From Pseudomonas tohonis (lineage in GTDB: Bacteria; Pseudomonadota; Gammaproteobacteria; Pseudomonadales; Pseudomonadaceae): a DNA stretch of 64,000 nucleotides. Below are positions 8,748 through 16,979 of the stretch, piece by piece. Below the pieces are notes generated by a model. The model worked only from the letters and a program-made list of their open reading frames with translations. It searched no databases and was not told the origin of the DNA. Each line of letters begins with the position of its first letter. Position 1 is the stretch's first letter. The DNA is taken from the NCBI RefSeq assembly GCF_012767755.2, contig NZ_AP023189.1, positions 5,024,001 to 5,088,000 on the forward strand, written 5' to 3'. Position numbers and translations under genes: made by a program.

Positions 8748-9290
8748 ATGACCACCCCAACGTCCCGCTACGGGAAACTTTCAATCGCACTGCATTGGCT
8801 GATGTTGCTGCTGATCGCCGCCGTCTACGCCACCATCGAACTGAAGGGCAACTTTCCCAAGGGCAGCGAAACCCGCGAACTGCTCAAGCAATGGCATTTC
8901 ATGCTGGGCCTCTCGGTGTTCGCCCTGGTACTGGTGCGCATCGCCGCACGCTTCCTCTCACCCACCCCGCCGATCACCCCGAACCCGCCGGCCTGGCAGA
9001 ACGCCCTGGCCAAGCTCGCGCACCTGGCGCTGTACGGCCTGATGCTGGGCCTGCCGCTGGCGGGCTGGCTGATCCTCAGCGCTGCCGGCAAGCCGATCCC
9101 CTTCTTCGGTTTCGAGCTGCCGCCGCTGATCGACAAGAACCCCGACCTCGCCGGGCAGATCAAGGAGGTGCACGAGACCGTGGCCGTGCTCGGCTACTGG
9201 CTGATCGGCCTGCACGCGGCGGCGGCCTTGTTCCACCACTTCATCAGCAAGGACGACACCGTCCGGCGCATGTTGCCTGGGCGAAATTGA
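8748..9290 (+). CDS. Cytochrome b561 family diheme membrane protein
   Basis: This 180-residue protein has four predicted membrane helices (about 12-33, 47-68, 88-110, 143-165). Histidines in helices fit diheme ligation: LHWLM, QWHFMLG, LAHLAL and the EVHETVAV/GLHAAA region. It probably passes electrons from quinol to a periplasmic acceptor, or to a peroxidase or oxidase partner. AAGGAG lies 6 bases before the ATG at 8748, which I prefer over GTG 8745. It is monocistronic, with a bidirectional terminator separating it from convergent kup. Related CybB proteins can scavenge superoxide, so the physiological partner is open. Confidence 0.88.
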   Translation: MTTPTSRYGKLSIALHWLMLLLIAAVYATIELKGNFPKGSETRELLKQWHFMLGLSVFALVLVRIAARFLSPTPPITPNPPAWQNALAKLAHLALYGLMLGLPLAGWLILSAAGKPIPFFGFELPPLIDKNPDLAGQIKEVHETVAVLGYWLIGLHAAAALFHHFISKDDTVRRMLPGRN

Positions 9291-9337
9291 GTCCTGCCCT
9301 CCGGGCCCGAGCACGGCCCGCTGGCTGATCCCATCCA

Positions 9338-9368
9338 TGAAAAAGCCCGGGCATGCCCGGGCTTTTTT
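9338..9368. terminator. Bidirectional terminator between cytochrome b561 and kup
   Basis: AAAAAGCCCGGGC and GCCCGGGCTTTTTT form a symmetric stem with almost no loop at CATG, and T-runs in both directions. It serves both convergent genes. Confidence 0.92.
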
Positions 9369-9392
9369 CGTCGTGGCGAACCCCGTCGCCGG

Positions 9393-11297
9393 CTAGATCT
9401 CCACCTGGGTGCCGAGCTCGATCACGCGGTTGAGCGGCAGGTTGAAGTAGCGCAGGTTGCCGTTGGCGTTCTTCAGCAGGAAGGCGAACAGGGCCTCGCG
9501 CCAGCGCGCCATGCCGATCAGCTTGGACGGGATCACCGTCTCGCGGCTGAGGAAGTAGGTGGTGCGCATGGGGCTGAAATCCAGGTCGTTGAGGTGACAC
9601 AGCTTCAGGGCCTGGGGGATGTCCGGGTCCTCGATGAAGCCGAAGTGCAACACCACGCGGAAGAAGCCCTCGCCATAGGCATCCACCTCGAAGCGTCGCT
9701 CCGGAGGAACCCTCGGGCTGTCTTCGTTGACCACCGTGAGCAGGACCACCTGCTCGTGCAGCACCTGGTTGTGCAGCAGGTTGTGCAACAGCGCGTGGGG
9801 CACGGCATCGGAGCGCGCGGTGAGGAACACGGCGGTGCCCTGCACGCGGTGCGGTGGTTGCGAGCGAATGCTGGCGATGAACAGCGGCAGGGGCAGCGAG
9901 CCCTCGTCGAGACGCTCCACCAGCAGCTGGCGACCGCGCTTCCAGGTGGTCATCAGGATGAACAGCGCGAGGCCGGCGATGACCGGGAAGGCGCCGCCCT
10001 GGACCACCTTGGGCAGGTTGGCGGCGAAGAACAGCGCATCCACCAGCAGCATCAGCAGGAAGAACGGGACGGCCAGCCACAGCGGCCATTTCCACAGCAG
10101 CCAGATCACCACGCCCATCAGCAGGGTGGTCATCAGCATGGTGCCGGTCACCGCCACGCCATAGGCCGAGGCCAGCGCCGCCGAGGACTCGAAGCCCAGC
10201 ACCAGCAGTACCACGCCGACCATCAGCGCCCAGTTCACCGCCGGGATGTAGATCTGCCCCTGCTCCTGGCTGGAGGTGTGCTGGATGAACATGCGCGGCA
10301 CGTAGCCGAGCTGGATCGCCTGGCGGGTCAGCGAGAAGGCGCCCGAAATCACCGCCTGGGAGGCGATGACGGTCGCCGCCGTGGACAGCGCCACCATCGG
10401 CAGCAGGGCCCAGCCGGGGGCCGTCAGGTAGAAGGGGTTACGTGCAGCCTCCGGGTTGACCAGGATGGTCGCGCCCTGGCCGAAGTAGTTCAGCACCAGC
10501 GCCGGCAGCACCAGGGCGAACCAGGCGCGGGCGATGGGCTTGCGGCCGAAGTGGCCCATGTCGGCGTACAACGCCTCGGCGCCGGTCAGCGCCAGCACCG
10601 TGGCGCCGAGGATGGCGACGCCTATGCCGGGGTGGGAGACGAAGAAATTGATCGCCCAGGTCGGGCTCATCGCCTTGAGCACTTCCGGCTCCTGCGATAC
10701 GCCATAGATGCCCAGGGCCGCGAGGGCGAGGAACCAGGCCACCATCACCGGGCCGAACAGGATGCCGATGCGCGCGGTGCCATGCTTCTGGATGAGGAAC
10801 AGGCCGACCAGCACCACCAGCGACATCGGCACCACCCAATGCTCCAGGCCGTCGAAGGCGATCTCCAGGCCCTCGATGGCGGAGAGCACCGAGATCGCCG
10901 GGGTGATCATGCTGTCGCCGTAGAACAGCGCGGCGCCGATCAGGCCGGCGACCACCACCATGGCCTGCAGGCGACGACGCCCGGTGGCGGCACGACGCGC
11001 CAGCGCGGACAACGCCATCACCCCCCCCTCGCCTTCGTTGTCGGCCCGCAGGACGAAGATCACGTACTTGATCGACACCACCCAGATCAGCGACCAGAAG
11101 ATCAGCGAAAGCACGCCGAGCACGCCGTCGTGGTTGGCCTGCACGCCATAACCGCCGATGAAGACTTCCTTCAGGGTGTACAGGGGGCTGGTGCCGATAT
11201 CGCCGTAGCAGACGCCCACGGCGCCGGCCATCAGGCCGATCGCGGAGCTGGAGTGGGGCCGCTCATGCTCAACGGTGCCGGCGCTTGCATCGGACAT
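9393..11297 (-). CDS. kup: Kup low-affinity potassium uptake transporter
   Basis: This 634-residue inner-membrane potassium/proton symporter has the signature start [17 protein letters not shown]. Twelve hydrophobic helices span roughly residues 15-430, then a ~200-residue cytoplasmic C-terminal domain follows. Length is typical (about 620-640). It is divergent from rimO; the ~245 bp between them must carry both promoters. It takes up potassium at low external pH or high osmolarity in E. coli. The sequence does not show its regulation. Confidence 0.95.
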   Translation of the reverse strand: MSDASAGTVEHERPHSSSAIGLMAGAVGVCYGDIGTSPLYTLKEVFIGGYGVQANHDGVLGVLSLIFWSLIWVVSIKYVIFVLRADNEGEGGVMALSALARRAATGRRRLQAMVVVAGLIGAALFYGDSMITPAISVLSAIEGLEIAFDGLEHWVVPMSLVVLVGLFLIQKHGTARIGILFGPVMVAWFLALAALGIYGVSQEPEVLKAMSPTWAINFFVSHPGIGVAILGATVLALTGAEALYADMGHFGRKPIARAWFALVLPALVLNYFGQGATILVNPEAARNPFYLTAPGWALLPMVALSTAATVIASQAVISGAFSLTRQAIQLGYVPRMFIQHTSSQEQGQIYIPAVNWALMVGVVLLVLGFESSAALASAYGVAVTGTMLMTTLLMGVVIWLLWKWPLWLAVPFFLLMLLVDALFFAANLPKVVQGGAFPVIAGLALFILMTTWKRGRQLLVERLDEGSLPLPLFIASIRSQPPHRVQGTAVFLTARSDAVPHALLHNLLHNQVLHEQVVLLTVVNEDSPRVPPERRFEVDAYGEGFFRVVLHFGFIEDPDIPQALKLCHLNDLDFSPMRTTYFLSRETVIPSKLIGMARWREALFAFLLKNANGNLRYFNLPLNRVIELGTQVEI

Positions 11298-11480
11298 GTA
11301 ACAAGATTCCTCGAAAAAATTCCGCGCATCCTGCTCCGACCCATTCGTCGATGCAAGAGTCGGGCGGTGTCGTCCTGACTGACTATAGAGCCTGCCCCCT
11401 ACAATTACCGGGTATCACGAGCCTTGACCGGCCTGCGACAGCTTGTCCCAAAGAAGCTGGTCAAGTGCGCGGGCTGCCGC

Positions 11481-11486
11481 TAGAAT
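11481..11486 (+). promoter_or_regulatory. Candidate -10 box for rimO
   Basis: TAGAAT lies 56 bp before the rimO ATG. A weak -35 (TGGTCA, 11458-11463) is 17 bp upstream. A 6-bp hairpin (GGCACC/GGTGCC, about 11505-11522) lies in the presumed 5' leader. I call this only tentatively. Confidence 0.4.
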
Positions 11487-11541
11487 TGCGCACTTTTTGA
11501 TCAGAGGCACCCCGCGAGGTGCCCTTCGAGGTTAGTCGCCA

Positions 11542-12864
11542 ATGTCCACCGCAACGCCCAAAGTCGGTTTCGTATCCCTTGGTTGCCCAAAAGCCACGGT
11601 CGACTCCGAACGCATCCTCACCCAGCTGCGCATGGAAGGGTACGAGATCGTCCCGACCTACCAGGATGCCGACGTCGTGGTGGTCAACACCTGCGGCTTC
11701 ATCGACAGCGCCAAGGCCGAGTCCCTGGACGTGATCGGTGAAGCCATCGCCGAGAACGGCAAGGTCATCGTCACCGGCTGCATGGGCGTGGCCGAGGACA
11801 GCATCCGCAACGTGCACCCCAGCGTGCTCGCCGTCACCGGCCCGCAGCAATACGAGCAGGTGGTCAACGCGGTGCACGAGGTGATCCCGCCGAAAGCCGA
11901 GCACAACCCGCTGATCGACCTGGTGCCGCCGCAAGGCATCAAGCTGACCCCCCGCCACTACGCGTACCTGAAGATTTCCGAGGGCTGCAACCACACCTGC
12001 AGCTTCTGCATCATCCCCTCCATGCGCGGCAAGCTGGTCAGCCGCCCGGTGGGTGATGTGCTGAGCGAGGCCGAGCGCCTGGTCAAGGCCGGCGTGAAGG
12101 AGCTGCTGGTGATCTCCCAGGACACCAGCGCCTACGGCGTCGACGTCAAGTACAAGACCGACTTCTGGAACGGCCAGCCGGTGAAGACCCGCATGCTGGA
12201 GCTGTGCCAGGCGCTGTCGAGCATGGGCGTGTGGGTGCGCCTGCACTACGTCTACCCGTACCCGAACGTCGACGACGTGATCCCGCTGATGGCCGCCGGC
12301 AAGCTGCTGCCCTACCTGGACATCCCCTTCCAGCACGCCAGCCCGAAGGTGCTCAAGGCCATGAAGCGCCCGGCCTTCGAGGACAAGACCCTGGCGCGCA
12401 TCAAGAAGTGGCGCGAGATCTGCCCCGAGCTGACCATCCGCTCCACCTTCATCGTCGGCTTCCCCGGCGAGACCGAGGAAGACTTCCAGTACCTGCTCGA
12501 CTGGCTGAGCGAAGCCCAGCTGGATCGCGTCGGCTGCTTCCAGTACTCCCCGGTCGAAGGCGCCCCGGCCAACGACCTGGGCCTGGAGCCGGTGCCGGAC
12601 GACATCAAGCAGGAGCGCTGGGAGCGCTTCATGGCGCACCAGCAGGCGATCTCCGCCGAGCGCCTGCAGCTGAAGATCGGCAAGGAGATCGAAGTGCTGA
12701 TCGACGAAGTGGACGAGCAAGGCGCGGTCGGCCGCTCCTTCGCCGATGCCCCGGAGATCGACGGCAGCGTGTTCATCGACAGCACCGACCTGAAGCCGGG
12801 CGACAAGGTGATAGTCCGCGTGGTCGATGCCGACGAGTACGACCTCTGGGCCGAGCGCGTCTGA
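11542..12864 (+). CDS. rimO: RimO, ribosomal protein S12 methylthiotransferase
   Basis: This 440-residue radical-SAM enzyme adds a methylthio group to an aspartate of ribosomal protein S12. The UPF0004 N-terminal domain has three cluster cysteines (Cys15 in SLGCPK, NTCGF, TGCMG). The radical-SAM cluster motif is [10 protein letters not shown]-terminal TRAM domain begins near 375 and includes the [10 protein letters not shown] region. The length and the S12-type signature separate it from MiaB. It is followed by a strong terminator and is monocistronic. Confidence 0.95.
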   Translation: MSTATPKVGFVSLGCPKATVDSERILTQLRMEGYEIVPTYQDADVVVVNTCGFIDSAKAESLDVIGEAIAENGKVIVTGCMGVAEDSIRNVHPSVLAVTGPQQYEQVVNAVHEVIPPKAEHNPLIDLVPPQGIKLTPRHYAYLKISEGCNHTCSFCIIPSMRGKLVSRPVGDVLSEAERLVKAGVKELLVISQDTSAYGVDVKYKTDFWNGQPVKTRMLELCQALSSMGVWVRLHYVYPYPNVDDVIPLMAAGKLLPYLDIPFQHASPKVLKAMKRPAFEDKTLARIKKWREICPELTIRSTFIVGFPGETEEDFQYLLDWLSEAQLDRVGCFQYSPVEGAPANDLGLEPVPDDIKQERWERFMAHQQAISAERLQLKIGKEIEVLIDEVDEQGAVGRSFADAPEIDGSVFIDSTDLKPGDKVIVRVVDADEYDLWAERV

Positions 12865-12885
12865 GCCAGCCCATGAGCCATGAAG

Positions 12886-12912
12886 AAGCCCCGCAGATGC
12901 GGGGCTTTTTCA
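12886..12912 (+). terminator. Rho-independent terminator of rimO
   Basis: AAGCCCCGC, loop AGAT, GCGGGGCTTTTT, starting 22 bases after the rimO stop. Confidence 0.9.
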
Positions 12913-13048
12913 TGGGGGGCGGAAAACCGGGCTGAAGACCGGGCGGCGGTGGGATGTGGTTGGCATTGGCTGGCGCCCGCTGTCGGCTCGACCTTGCACC
13001 CCGGCGAGACTGGCCTATACAGGAAGCTCTCGACCAAGGAAGACCCAC

Positions 13049-13573
13049 ATGCCGAAGATGAACCACCAGGACGCCCACGAGCTGATCGCCACCCTGCGCT
13101 ACGCCGTCAACGAGTCCTTCGAGAAGAACCAGAAGCTCTCGAACTTCGACCCCGAGGCCCACAACCTGTGCATCGCCCACTGCACCTTCAACAACGCCCC
13201 GCCGCTGAACCTGTTCTCCTTCTCGGCCATGAGCTCCTTCAGCAAGACGGCGCTTAACAAGCTGGTGCACGAGTGGGGCGTGGAGTTCGTACCGGACGTG
13301 GCGACCCATATCCGCACCTTCGCCTGCGGCGGCATGGGCCAGTTCCACACCGAGCCCCGGCTGATCAACTACATCCATGGGCGCCCGGGCTTCATCGGCC
13401 ATCTCACCGACGTGACCCTGGTCAGCGAGATCGACTGCTGCGGCACCTGCGTGCCCCACAGCATCAACGCCTTCAAGCAGACCTTCACCGACGTGCAGGT
13501 GCACATCATCGAACTGGGCATGAAACCCAGCCTGGGGATCGGCCCGCAATACGGCTACGCCCACCTCTACTGA
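13049..13573 (+). CDS. Uncharacterised protein with deaminase-like HxE and CxxC motifs
   Basis: This encodes 174 residues with no signal peptide or membrane helix. I do not recognise a named family with certainty. The C-terminal half has the two signatures of the cytidine-deaminase-like zinc fold in the correct order. His100-Thr-Glu102 lies at the start of a helix (QFHTEPRLINYI). About 30 residues later, at the end of a strand, comes VSEIDCCGTC (Cys131, Cys134). Another strand (VQVHIIEL) follows. Toxin-type bacterial deaminases often use HTE or HSE in place of HAE. Two more cysteines (41, 45) and Cys93 lie upstream. The ATG at 13049 is chosen; 13058 is possible. A glutathione transferase follows 14 bp downstream. 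No immunity gene is evident. Function is inferred from motif geometry only. Confidence 0.55.
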   Translation: MPKMNHQDAHELIATLRYAVNESFEKNQKLSNFDPEAHNLCIAHCTFNNAPPLNLFSFSAMSSFSKTALNKLVHEWGVEFVPDVATHIRTFACGGMGQFHTEPRLINYIHGRPGFIGHLTDVTLVSEIDCCGTCVPHSINAFKQTFTDVQVHIIELGMKPSLGIGPQYGYAHLY

Positions 13574-13587
13574 TCGCGAGACCTGCC

Positions 13588-14217
13588 ATGAGCCGCCACG
13601 TCACCCTCTTCCACTGCCCGCACACCCGCTCCTCCGGCGTCCTCACGCTGCTGGAGGAGCTGGGCGCCGATTACGAGCTGCACCTGATGAACATGCACAA
13701 GGGCGAGCAGCGACAGCCCGCCTACCTGGCGATCAACCCGATGGGCAAGGTGCCGGCCCTCCGCCATGGGGAAACCATCATCACCGAGCAGGTCGCGGTC
13801 TACCTGTATCTCGCCGACCTGTATGCCGATGCCGGGCTCACGCCGGCGGTGGACAGCCCGCAGCGCGGCACCTTCCTGCGCTGGATGGTGTTCTCCGGCA
13901 CCTGCTTCGAACCGGCGGTGGTGGACCACGCGCTGCAACGCGCGCCGGTGGAGCCCTCCCGCTCGCCCTACGGCGACTTCGCCACTGTGCTCGATACCCT
14001 GGCCGAGCACCTGCAAGGGCGGACCTGGATGCTAGGGGACAGCTACAGCGTCGCCGACGTGCTCTGGGGCACCGCGCTGAACTGGACCATGGCCTTCGGC
14101 CTGATCCCCGAGCGGCCGGTGTTCCGCGCCTACGTCGAGCGCTTCCTCGCGCGCCCCGCGGTGCAACGGGCCAGGGCCAAGGACGTCGCGCTCGCCGAGA
14201 GCCAGAAGGCGGAATGA
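13588..14217 (+). CDS. Glutathione S-transferase family protein
   Basis: A 209-residue soluble protein with an N-terminal thioredoxin-like domain (about 1-80). It contains HCPHTRSS near the active site, the cis-proline segment GKVPAL, and the TEQVAVYLYLADLY helix. An all-helical C-terminal domain (about 90-200) includes the conserved SVADVLWG motif. The catalytic residue is probably Ser14, Ser15 or Thr12, because the usual CPYC cysteine is replaced. Substrate is unknown. It lies 14 bp after the deaminase-like gene, so the two may form a small operon. Confidence 0.88.
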   Translation: MSRHVTLFHCPHTRSSGVLTLLEELGADYELHLMNMHKGEQRQPAYLAINPMGKVPALRHGETIITEQVAVYLYLADLYADAGLTPAVDSPQRGTFLRWMVFSGTCFEPAVVDHALQRAPVEPSRSPYGDFATVLDTLAEHLQGRTWMLGDSYSVADVLWGTALNWTMAFGLIPERPVFRAYVERFLARPAVQRARAKDVALAESQKAE

Positions 14218-14225
14218 GGCGAAAC

Positions 14226-14249
14226 GGCGGAATGCCGGCGCATTCCGCC
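14226..14249. terminator. Stem-loop after the GST gene
   Basis: GGCGGAATGC (14226-14235) and GCATTCCGCC (14240-14249) form a perfect 10-bp stem with a CGGC loop, 8 bases after the stop. There is no T-run, so termination efficiency is uncertain. Confidence 0.5.
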
Positions 14250-14322
14250 CCTCGATAATGCCGCCGCGCGAAGCGGCGCCAGGCTAGGGTATCGACCTCA
14301 CCCGATCAGCGACGAGGTTTCC

Positions 14323-15093
14323 ATGCATCACTACTTCAGCCTCCAGGGCCGCACCGCCCTGGTGACCGGCGGCACACGCGGCATCGGCAGGATGATCGCC
14401 CAGGGCTTCCTCGAAGCCGGCGCCCGCGTGTTCATCTGTGCCCGCAACGCCGAGGCCTGCGCCGAGACCGCAGCAGAGCTTTCCGCCTACGGCGAGTGCA
14501 TCGGCCTGGCCGCCGACCTCTCCAGCGAGGAAGGCGCCAAGGCCCTGGCCAGCGAGCTGGCCGGGCGCATCGAGCACCTCGACATCCTGGTCAACAACGC
14601 CGGCACCACCTGGGGCGCCCCCCTGGAAAGCTACCCGGTCAAGGGCTGGGAAAAGGTCATGCAGCTCAACGTCACCTCGGTGTTCAGCTGCATCCAGCAA
14701 CTGCTGCCGTTGCTGCGCAAGGCCGGCAGCGCGCAGAGCCCGGCGCGGGTGATCAACATCGGCTCGGTGGCCGGCATCAGCTCCCTGGGCGAACAGGCCT
14801 ACGCCTACGGCCCGAGCAAGGCGGCGCTGCACCAGCTCTCGCGCATGCTGGCCAAGGAGCTGGTGGCCGACCATATCAACGTCAACGTGATCGCCCCCGG
14901 CCGCTTCCCCAGCAAGATGACCCAGTTCATCGCCAACGACAGCGAGGCCCTGGCTGCCGACGTCGCGCACATCCCCATGAAGCGCTGGGGCCGCGAGGAG
15001 GAGATGTCGGCCCTGGCCCTGAGCCTGGCCAGCACCGCCGGCGCCTACATGACCGGCAACATCATCCCCATCGACGGCGGCTTCCACCTCTGA
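14323..15093 (+). CDS. rhlG: RhlG-like short-chain dehydrogenase/reductase
   Basis: A 256-residue NADP-dependent reductase of the classical SDR family. It shows TGGTRGIG (about 15-22) for cofactor, NNAG for the core, and catalytic Ser (INIGSVAG) with Tyr-x-x-x-Lys (YGPSK). The protein closely resembles remembered P. aeruginosa RhlG, a beta-ketoacyl reductase once linked to rhamnolipid and polyhydroxyalkanoate precursor supply. That role has been disputed. No rhamnolipid gene is nearby. The symbol is a best match by resemblance; a generic 3-oxoacyl-ACP reductase is the alternative. Confidence 0.75.
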   Translation: MHHYFSLQGRTALVTGGTRGIGRMIAQGFLEAGARVFICARNAEACAETAAELSAYGECIGLAADLSSEEGAKALASELAGRIEHLDILVNNAGTTWGAPLESYPVKGWEKVMQLNVTSVFSCIQQLLPLLRKAGSAQSPARVINIGSVAGISSLGEQAYAYGPSKAALHQLSRMLAKELVADHINVNVIAPGRFPSKMTQFIANDSEALAADVAHIPMKRWGREEEMSALALSLASTAGAYMTGNIIPIDGGFHL

Positions 15094-15099
15094 CGACAC

Positions 15100-15132
15100 T
15101 GCGCAGGCCGCCGGGCAACGGCGGCTTGCGCA
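15100..15132. terminator. Long stem-loop after the SDR gene
   Basis: TGCGCAGGCCGCC (15100-15112) and GGCGGCTTGCGCA (15120-15132) form a 13-bp stem with one G-T wobble and a 7-base loop, 6 bases after the stop. No T-run is present. Confidence 0.5.
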
Positions 15133-15185
15133 AGGCGCCACCGGGGCGCTAGGGTAGCCGCGCCACCGCCCCGGATACCCGCACC

Positions 15186-15392
15186 ATGCGCCTGTTCACC
15201 CTGCTCCTTTCGCTCGCCCTCGTCGCCCCGGCCTTCGCCGCGCCGGCGCCGTTCTACCTCTGGCAGAGCAAGCAGGATGGCCGCTACAGCTGCGCCCAGG
15301 TGCAACCTGGCGAAGGCTGGCTGCGCCATAGCGGGCCCTATCGCGACGCCGGTTGCCGGGTCCCCCTCGACGCTCCGATCCGCAGCCGCTGA
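15186..15392 (+). CDS. Small secreted or periplasmic hypothetical protein
   Basis: This encodes 68 residues with a clear signal peptide (MRLFTLLLSLALVAPAFA, cleavage after AFA near residue 18). The mature ~50-residue peptide has two cysteines (YSCAQVQ and AGCRVP) that could pair as a disulphide in the periplasm. I do not recognise a family. The stop lies 10 bp before trmO, suggesting cotranscription. No clear ribosome binding site precedes the ATG, so the gene call is moderate. Confidence 0.6.
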   Translation: MRLFTLLLSLALVAPAFAAPAPFYLWQSKQDGRYSCAQVQPGEGWLRHSGPYRDAGCRVPLDAPIRSR

Positions 15393-15402
15393 GCCCATCG
15401 CC

Positions 15403-16098
15403 ATGCCGCATTCCGTCTCGCCCGTGGGCATCGTTCGCTCCTGCTTCAAGGAAAAATTCGCCATCCCCCGCCAGCCGCACCTGGCGCCCGCCGCGCGTGG
15501 CGTGCTGGAACTGCTGCCGCCCTTCGACAGTGGCGATGCCGTGCAGGGGCTGGAGGAGGTCAGCCACGTCTGGCTGCTGTTCCTCTTCCACCAGGCGCTG
15601 GAAGACAAGCCGCGCCTGAAGGTGCGCCCGCCCAGGTTGGGCGGCAACCGCTCCCTGGGGGTGTTCGCCACGCGCTCGACCCACCGGCCCAACGGCATCG
15701 GCCAGTCGGTGGTGAAGCTGGACAAGGTCGAGGCCAATCGCCTCTGGCTCTCGGGCATCGACCTGCTGGACGGCACCCCGGTCCTGGACATCAAGCCCTA
15801 TGTCCCCTACGTCGACCGCCAGGACGGCGCGACCAACCGCATCGCCGAGGCGGCGCCGGAGCCGATACCGGTGGAGTGGGTGGAGGGTGCGCTGGTGCTG
15901 GCCCGCGAACACGCCCTGCGCCTGGACGAGCCGCTGGTGGAGCTGATCGAGCAGTGCCTGGCCCAGGACCCGCGCCCGGCCTACCAGCAGCCGGAGCCTG
16001 GACGCCGCTATGGCGCGCGTCTCTGGGACCTGGACGTGCGCTGGCACTACCCGCGCCCGGGGCTGATCCGCGTGCTGGAAATCAGCCCTTCGGACTGA
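15403..16098 (+). CDS. trmO: TrmO (TsaA/VirR-like), tRNA m6t6A37 methyltransferase
   Basis: This 231-residue protein of the TsaA family N6-methylates the threonylcarbamoyladenosine at tRNA position 37 in threonine tRNAs, using SAM. Family segments are visible: PVGIVRSCFKEKFAIPRQP at the start, HVWLLFLFH, RPPRLGGNRSLGVFATRSTHRPNGIG, and LDIKPYVPYVD. Length is typical of E. coli TrmO (about 235). The ATG at 15403 gives the canonical N-terminus. It sits after the small secreted ORF and convergent to the monooxygenase gene. Confidence 0.93.
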   Translation: MPHSVSPVGIVRSCFKEKFAIPRQPHLAPAARGVLELLPPFDSGDAVQGLEEVSHVWLLFLFHQALEDKPRLKVRPPRLGGNRSLGVFATRSTHRPNGIGQSVVKLDKVEANRLWLSGIDLLDGTPVLDIKPYVPYVDRQDGATNRIAEAAPEPIPVEWVEGALVLAREHALRLDEPLVELIEQCLAQDPRPAYQQPEPGRRYGARLWDLDVRWHYPRPGLIRVLEISPSD

Positions 16099-16104
16099 AC
16101 GCCT

Positions 16105-16407
16105 CTAACGGGCCGCGTTGAGCGCCAGCACATCCGCCTCGATGACGTCCTGCTGGATGATCAGCGGGTTCACCAGCGGGCGGCTGGCTAGAAAGTGCGG
16201 TGTCTCCATATGCGCGTCGAAGGCCGCCTCGTCGGTGTAGACCTCGTAAAGCCATATCAGGTCCGGGTCGCTGCGATCCCGCACTACATCGAACACCAGG
16301 CAGCCTGGTTCGTCGCGCACGGAGGCGGCGGCGTTGACGCGCATGGCATCCATGAAGGCATCGAGGCTGCCGGGCTTGAGCTGGGTCTTGAGCAGAAGAC
16401 AATACAC
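16105..16407 (-). CDS. Antibiotic biosynthesis monooxygenase (ABM) domain protein
   Basis: A 100-residue single ferredoxin-like-fold ABM domain, similar to YgiN quinol monooxygenase and related small enzymes. It has the FxxxMRVNAAASVRDEPGCLVFDVVRD core, the WLYEVYTDEAAFDAHMETPHF motif and the C-terminal strand. Members oxidise quinols or aromatic compounds without a cofactor, or act in stress responses. It is transcribed away from the adjacent VOC-family gene across a 59-bp shared control region that carries palindromes (16411-16461). Substrate unknown. Confidence 0.85.
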   Translation of the reverse strand: MYCLLLKTQLKPGSLDAFMDAMRVNAAASVRDEPGCLVFDVVRDRSDPDLIWLYEVYTDEAAFDAHMETPHFLASRPLVNPLIIQQDVIEADVLALNAAR

Positions 16408-16410
16408 GTT

Positions 16411-16461
16411 GGATTCCTTTTGTTTTATATTTCAAGGAAATTGTATACAAAAAAGGAATCC
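16411..16461. promoter_or_regulatory. Divergent control region: 11-bp inverted repeat enclosing a 10-bp palindrome
   Basis: Perfect arms GGATTCCTTTT (16411-16421) and AAAAGGAATCC (16451-16461) flank a 29-bp AT-rich spacer. Inside, TTGTATACAA (16441-16450) is a perfect palindrome that fits the TNGTNNACNA pattern bound by FadR/FCD-type GntR repressors. The site lies between the start codons of the divergent ABM and VOC genes, so one regulator could control both. No GntR gene is in the window. Confidence 0.6.
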
Positions 16462-16466
16462 TGCTC

Positions 16467-16880
16467 ATGCCTGTCCGTCCGAGCCGCCTCAATGGTCTTC
16501 GCCACCTGGCGATCGTGGTACCCAACCTCGAGGAGTGCGAGCGCTTCTACGTGGACATCCTGGGGATGCAGGTGCTCAACCGTGCCAACGAAGACCTGGT
16601 CTACCTCACCTGCGGCAACGACAACCTTTCCCTGGGCCGCTCCGACGTGCCCAGAAGCGGCGTGCAGGCGGTGGACCACTACGGCTTCGTGGTGGACAGC
16701 CTGGAGGAGCTGCGCGCCTGGTACGACTACCTCAAGGCCAGCGGCGTGACCCTGCTCGACCGCCCCTTCGCCCATGGCGACGGCGCCCACAGCTTCCACG
16801 TGCTGGACCCGGCGGGTAACAAGATCCAGCCGATCTACCACCCGGCGATCTCCGGACAGCGCTTCGGCTCGCCGCTCTGA
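16467..16880 (+). CDS. VOC family (glyoxalase/dioxygenase fold) protein
   Basis: A 137-residue single vicinal-oxygen-chelate protein. Two paired beta-alpha-beta-beta-beta modules carry metal-ligand candidates: His13 in LRHLAIVV, His69-like in DHYGFVV, and the acidic end of LDPAGNKIQPIYHP. Such proteins may be glyoxalases, ring-cleavage dioxygenases or resistance proteins. The divergent ABM-domain neighbour suggests a shared role in an aromatic or reactive-metabolite response. Substrate not predictable here. Confidence 0.85.
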   Translation: MPVRPSRLNGLRHLAIVVPNLEECERFYVDILGMQVLNRANEDLVYLTCGNDNLSLGRSDVPRSGVQAVDHYGFVVDSLEELRAWYDYLKASGVTLLDRPFAHGDGAHSFHVLDPAGNKIQPIYHPAISGQRFGSPL

Positions 16881-16891
16881 CCGTATTCGGT

Positions 16892-16917
16892 GGGTCCCCG
16901 CGTTCGCGAGGATGACG
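16892..16917. repeat. REP-like imperfect palindrome
   Basis: GGGTCCCCGCGTTCGCGAGGATGACG can form TCC-C-CGC / GCG-A-GGA with a short loop and one mismatch. The sequence resembles a dispersed extragenic palindrome that I remember from Pseudomonas and Xanthomonas genomes. Only one copy is in this window. Confidence 0.45.
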
Positions 16918-16937
16918 ACCGGATCGCCGAAACGAAA

Positions 16938-16963
16938 AAGCCCGCCAATCGGCGGGCTTTCTC
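16938..16963. terminator. Bidirectional terminator between the VOC gene and fpr
   Basis: AAAGCCCGCC, loop AATC, GGCGGGCTTT. A symmetric stem with an A-run on one side and T-run on the other, suited to both convergent genes. Confidence 0.9.
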
Positions 16964-16979
16964 ATGAAGCTGGCAGCGC

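Noticed and set aside
9594..11378. A 594-codon plus-strand frame opposite kup
   Set aside because: Gln/His/Arg-rich antisense shadow without domains; kup is a full-length transporter.
15277..15402. Longer TrmO start at 15277
   Set aside because: It would overlap the small exported ORF and add residues without family similarity; 15403 gives the canonical N-terminus.
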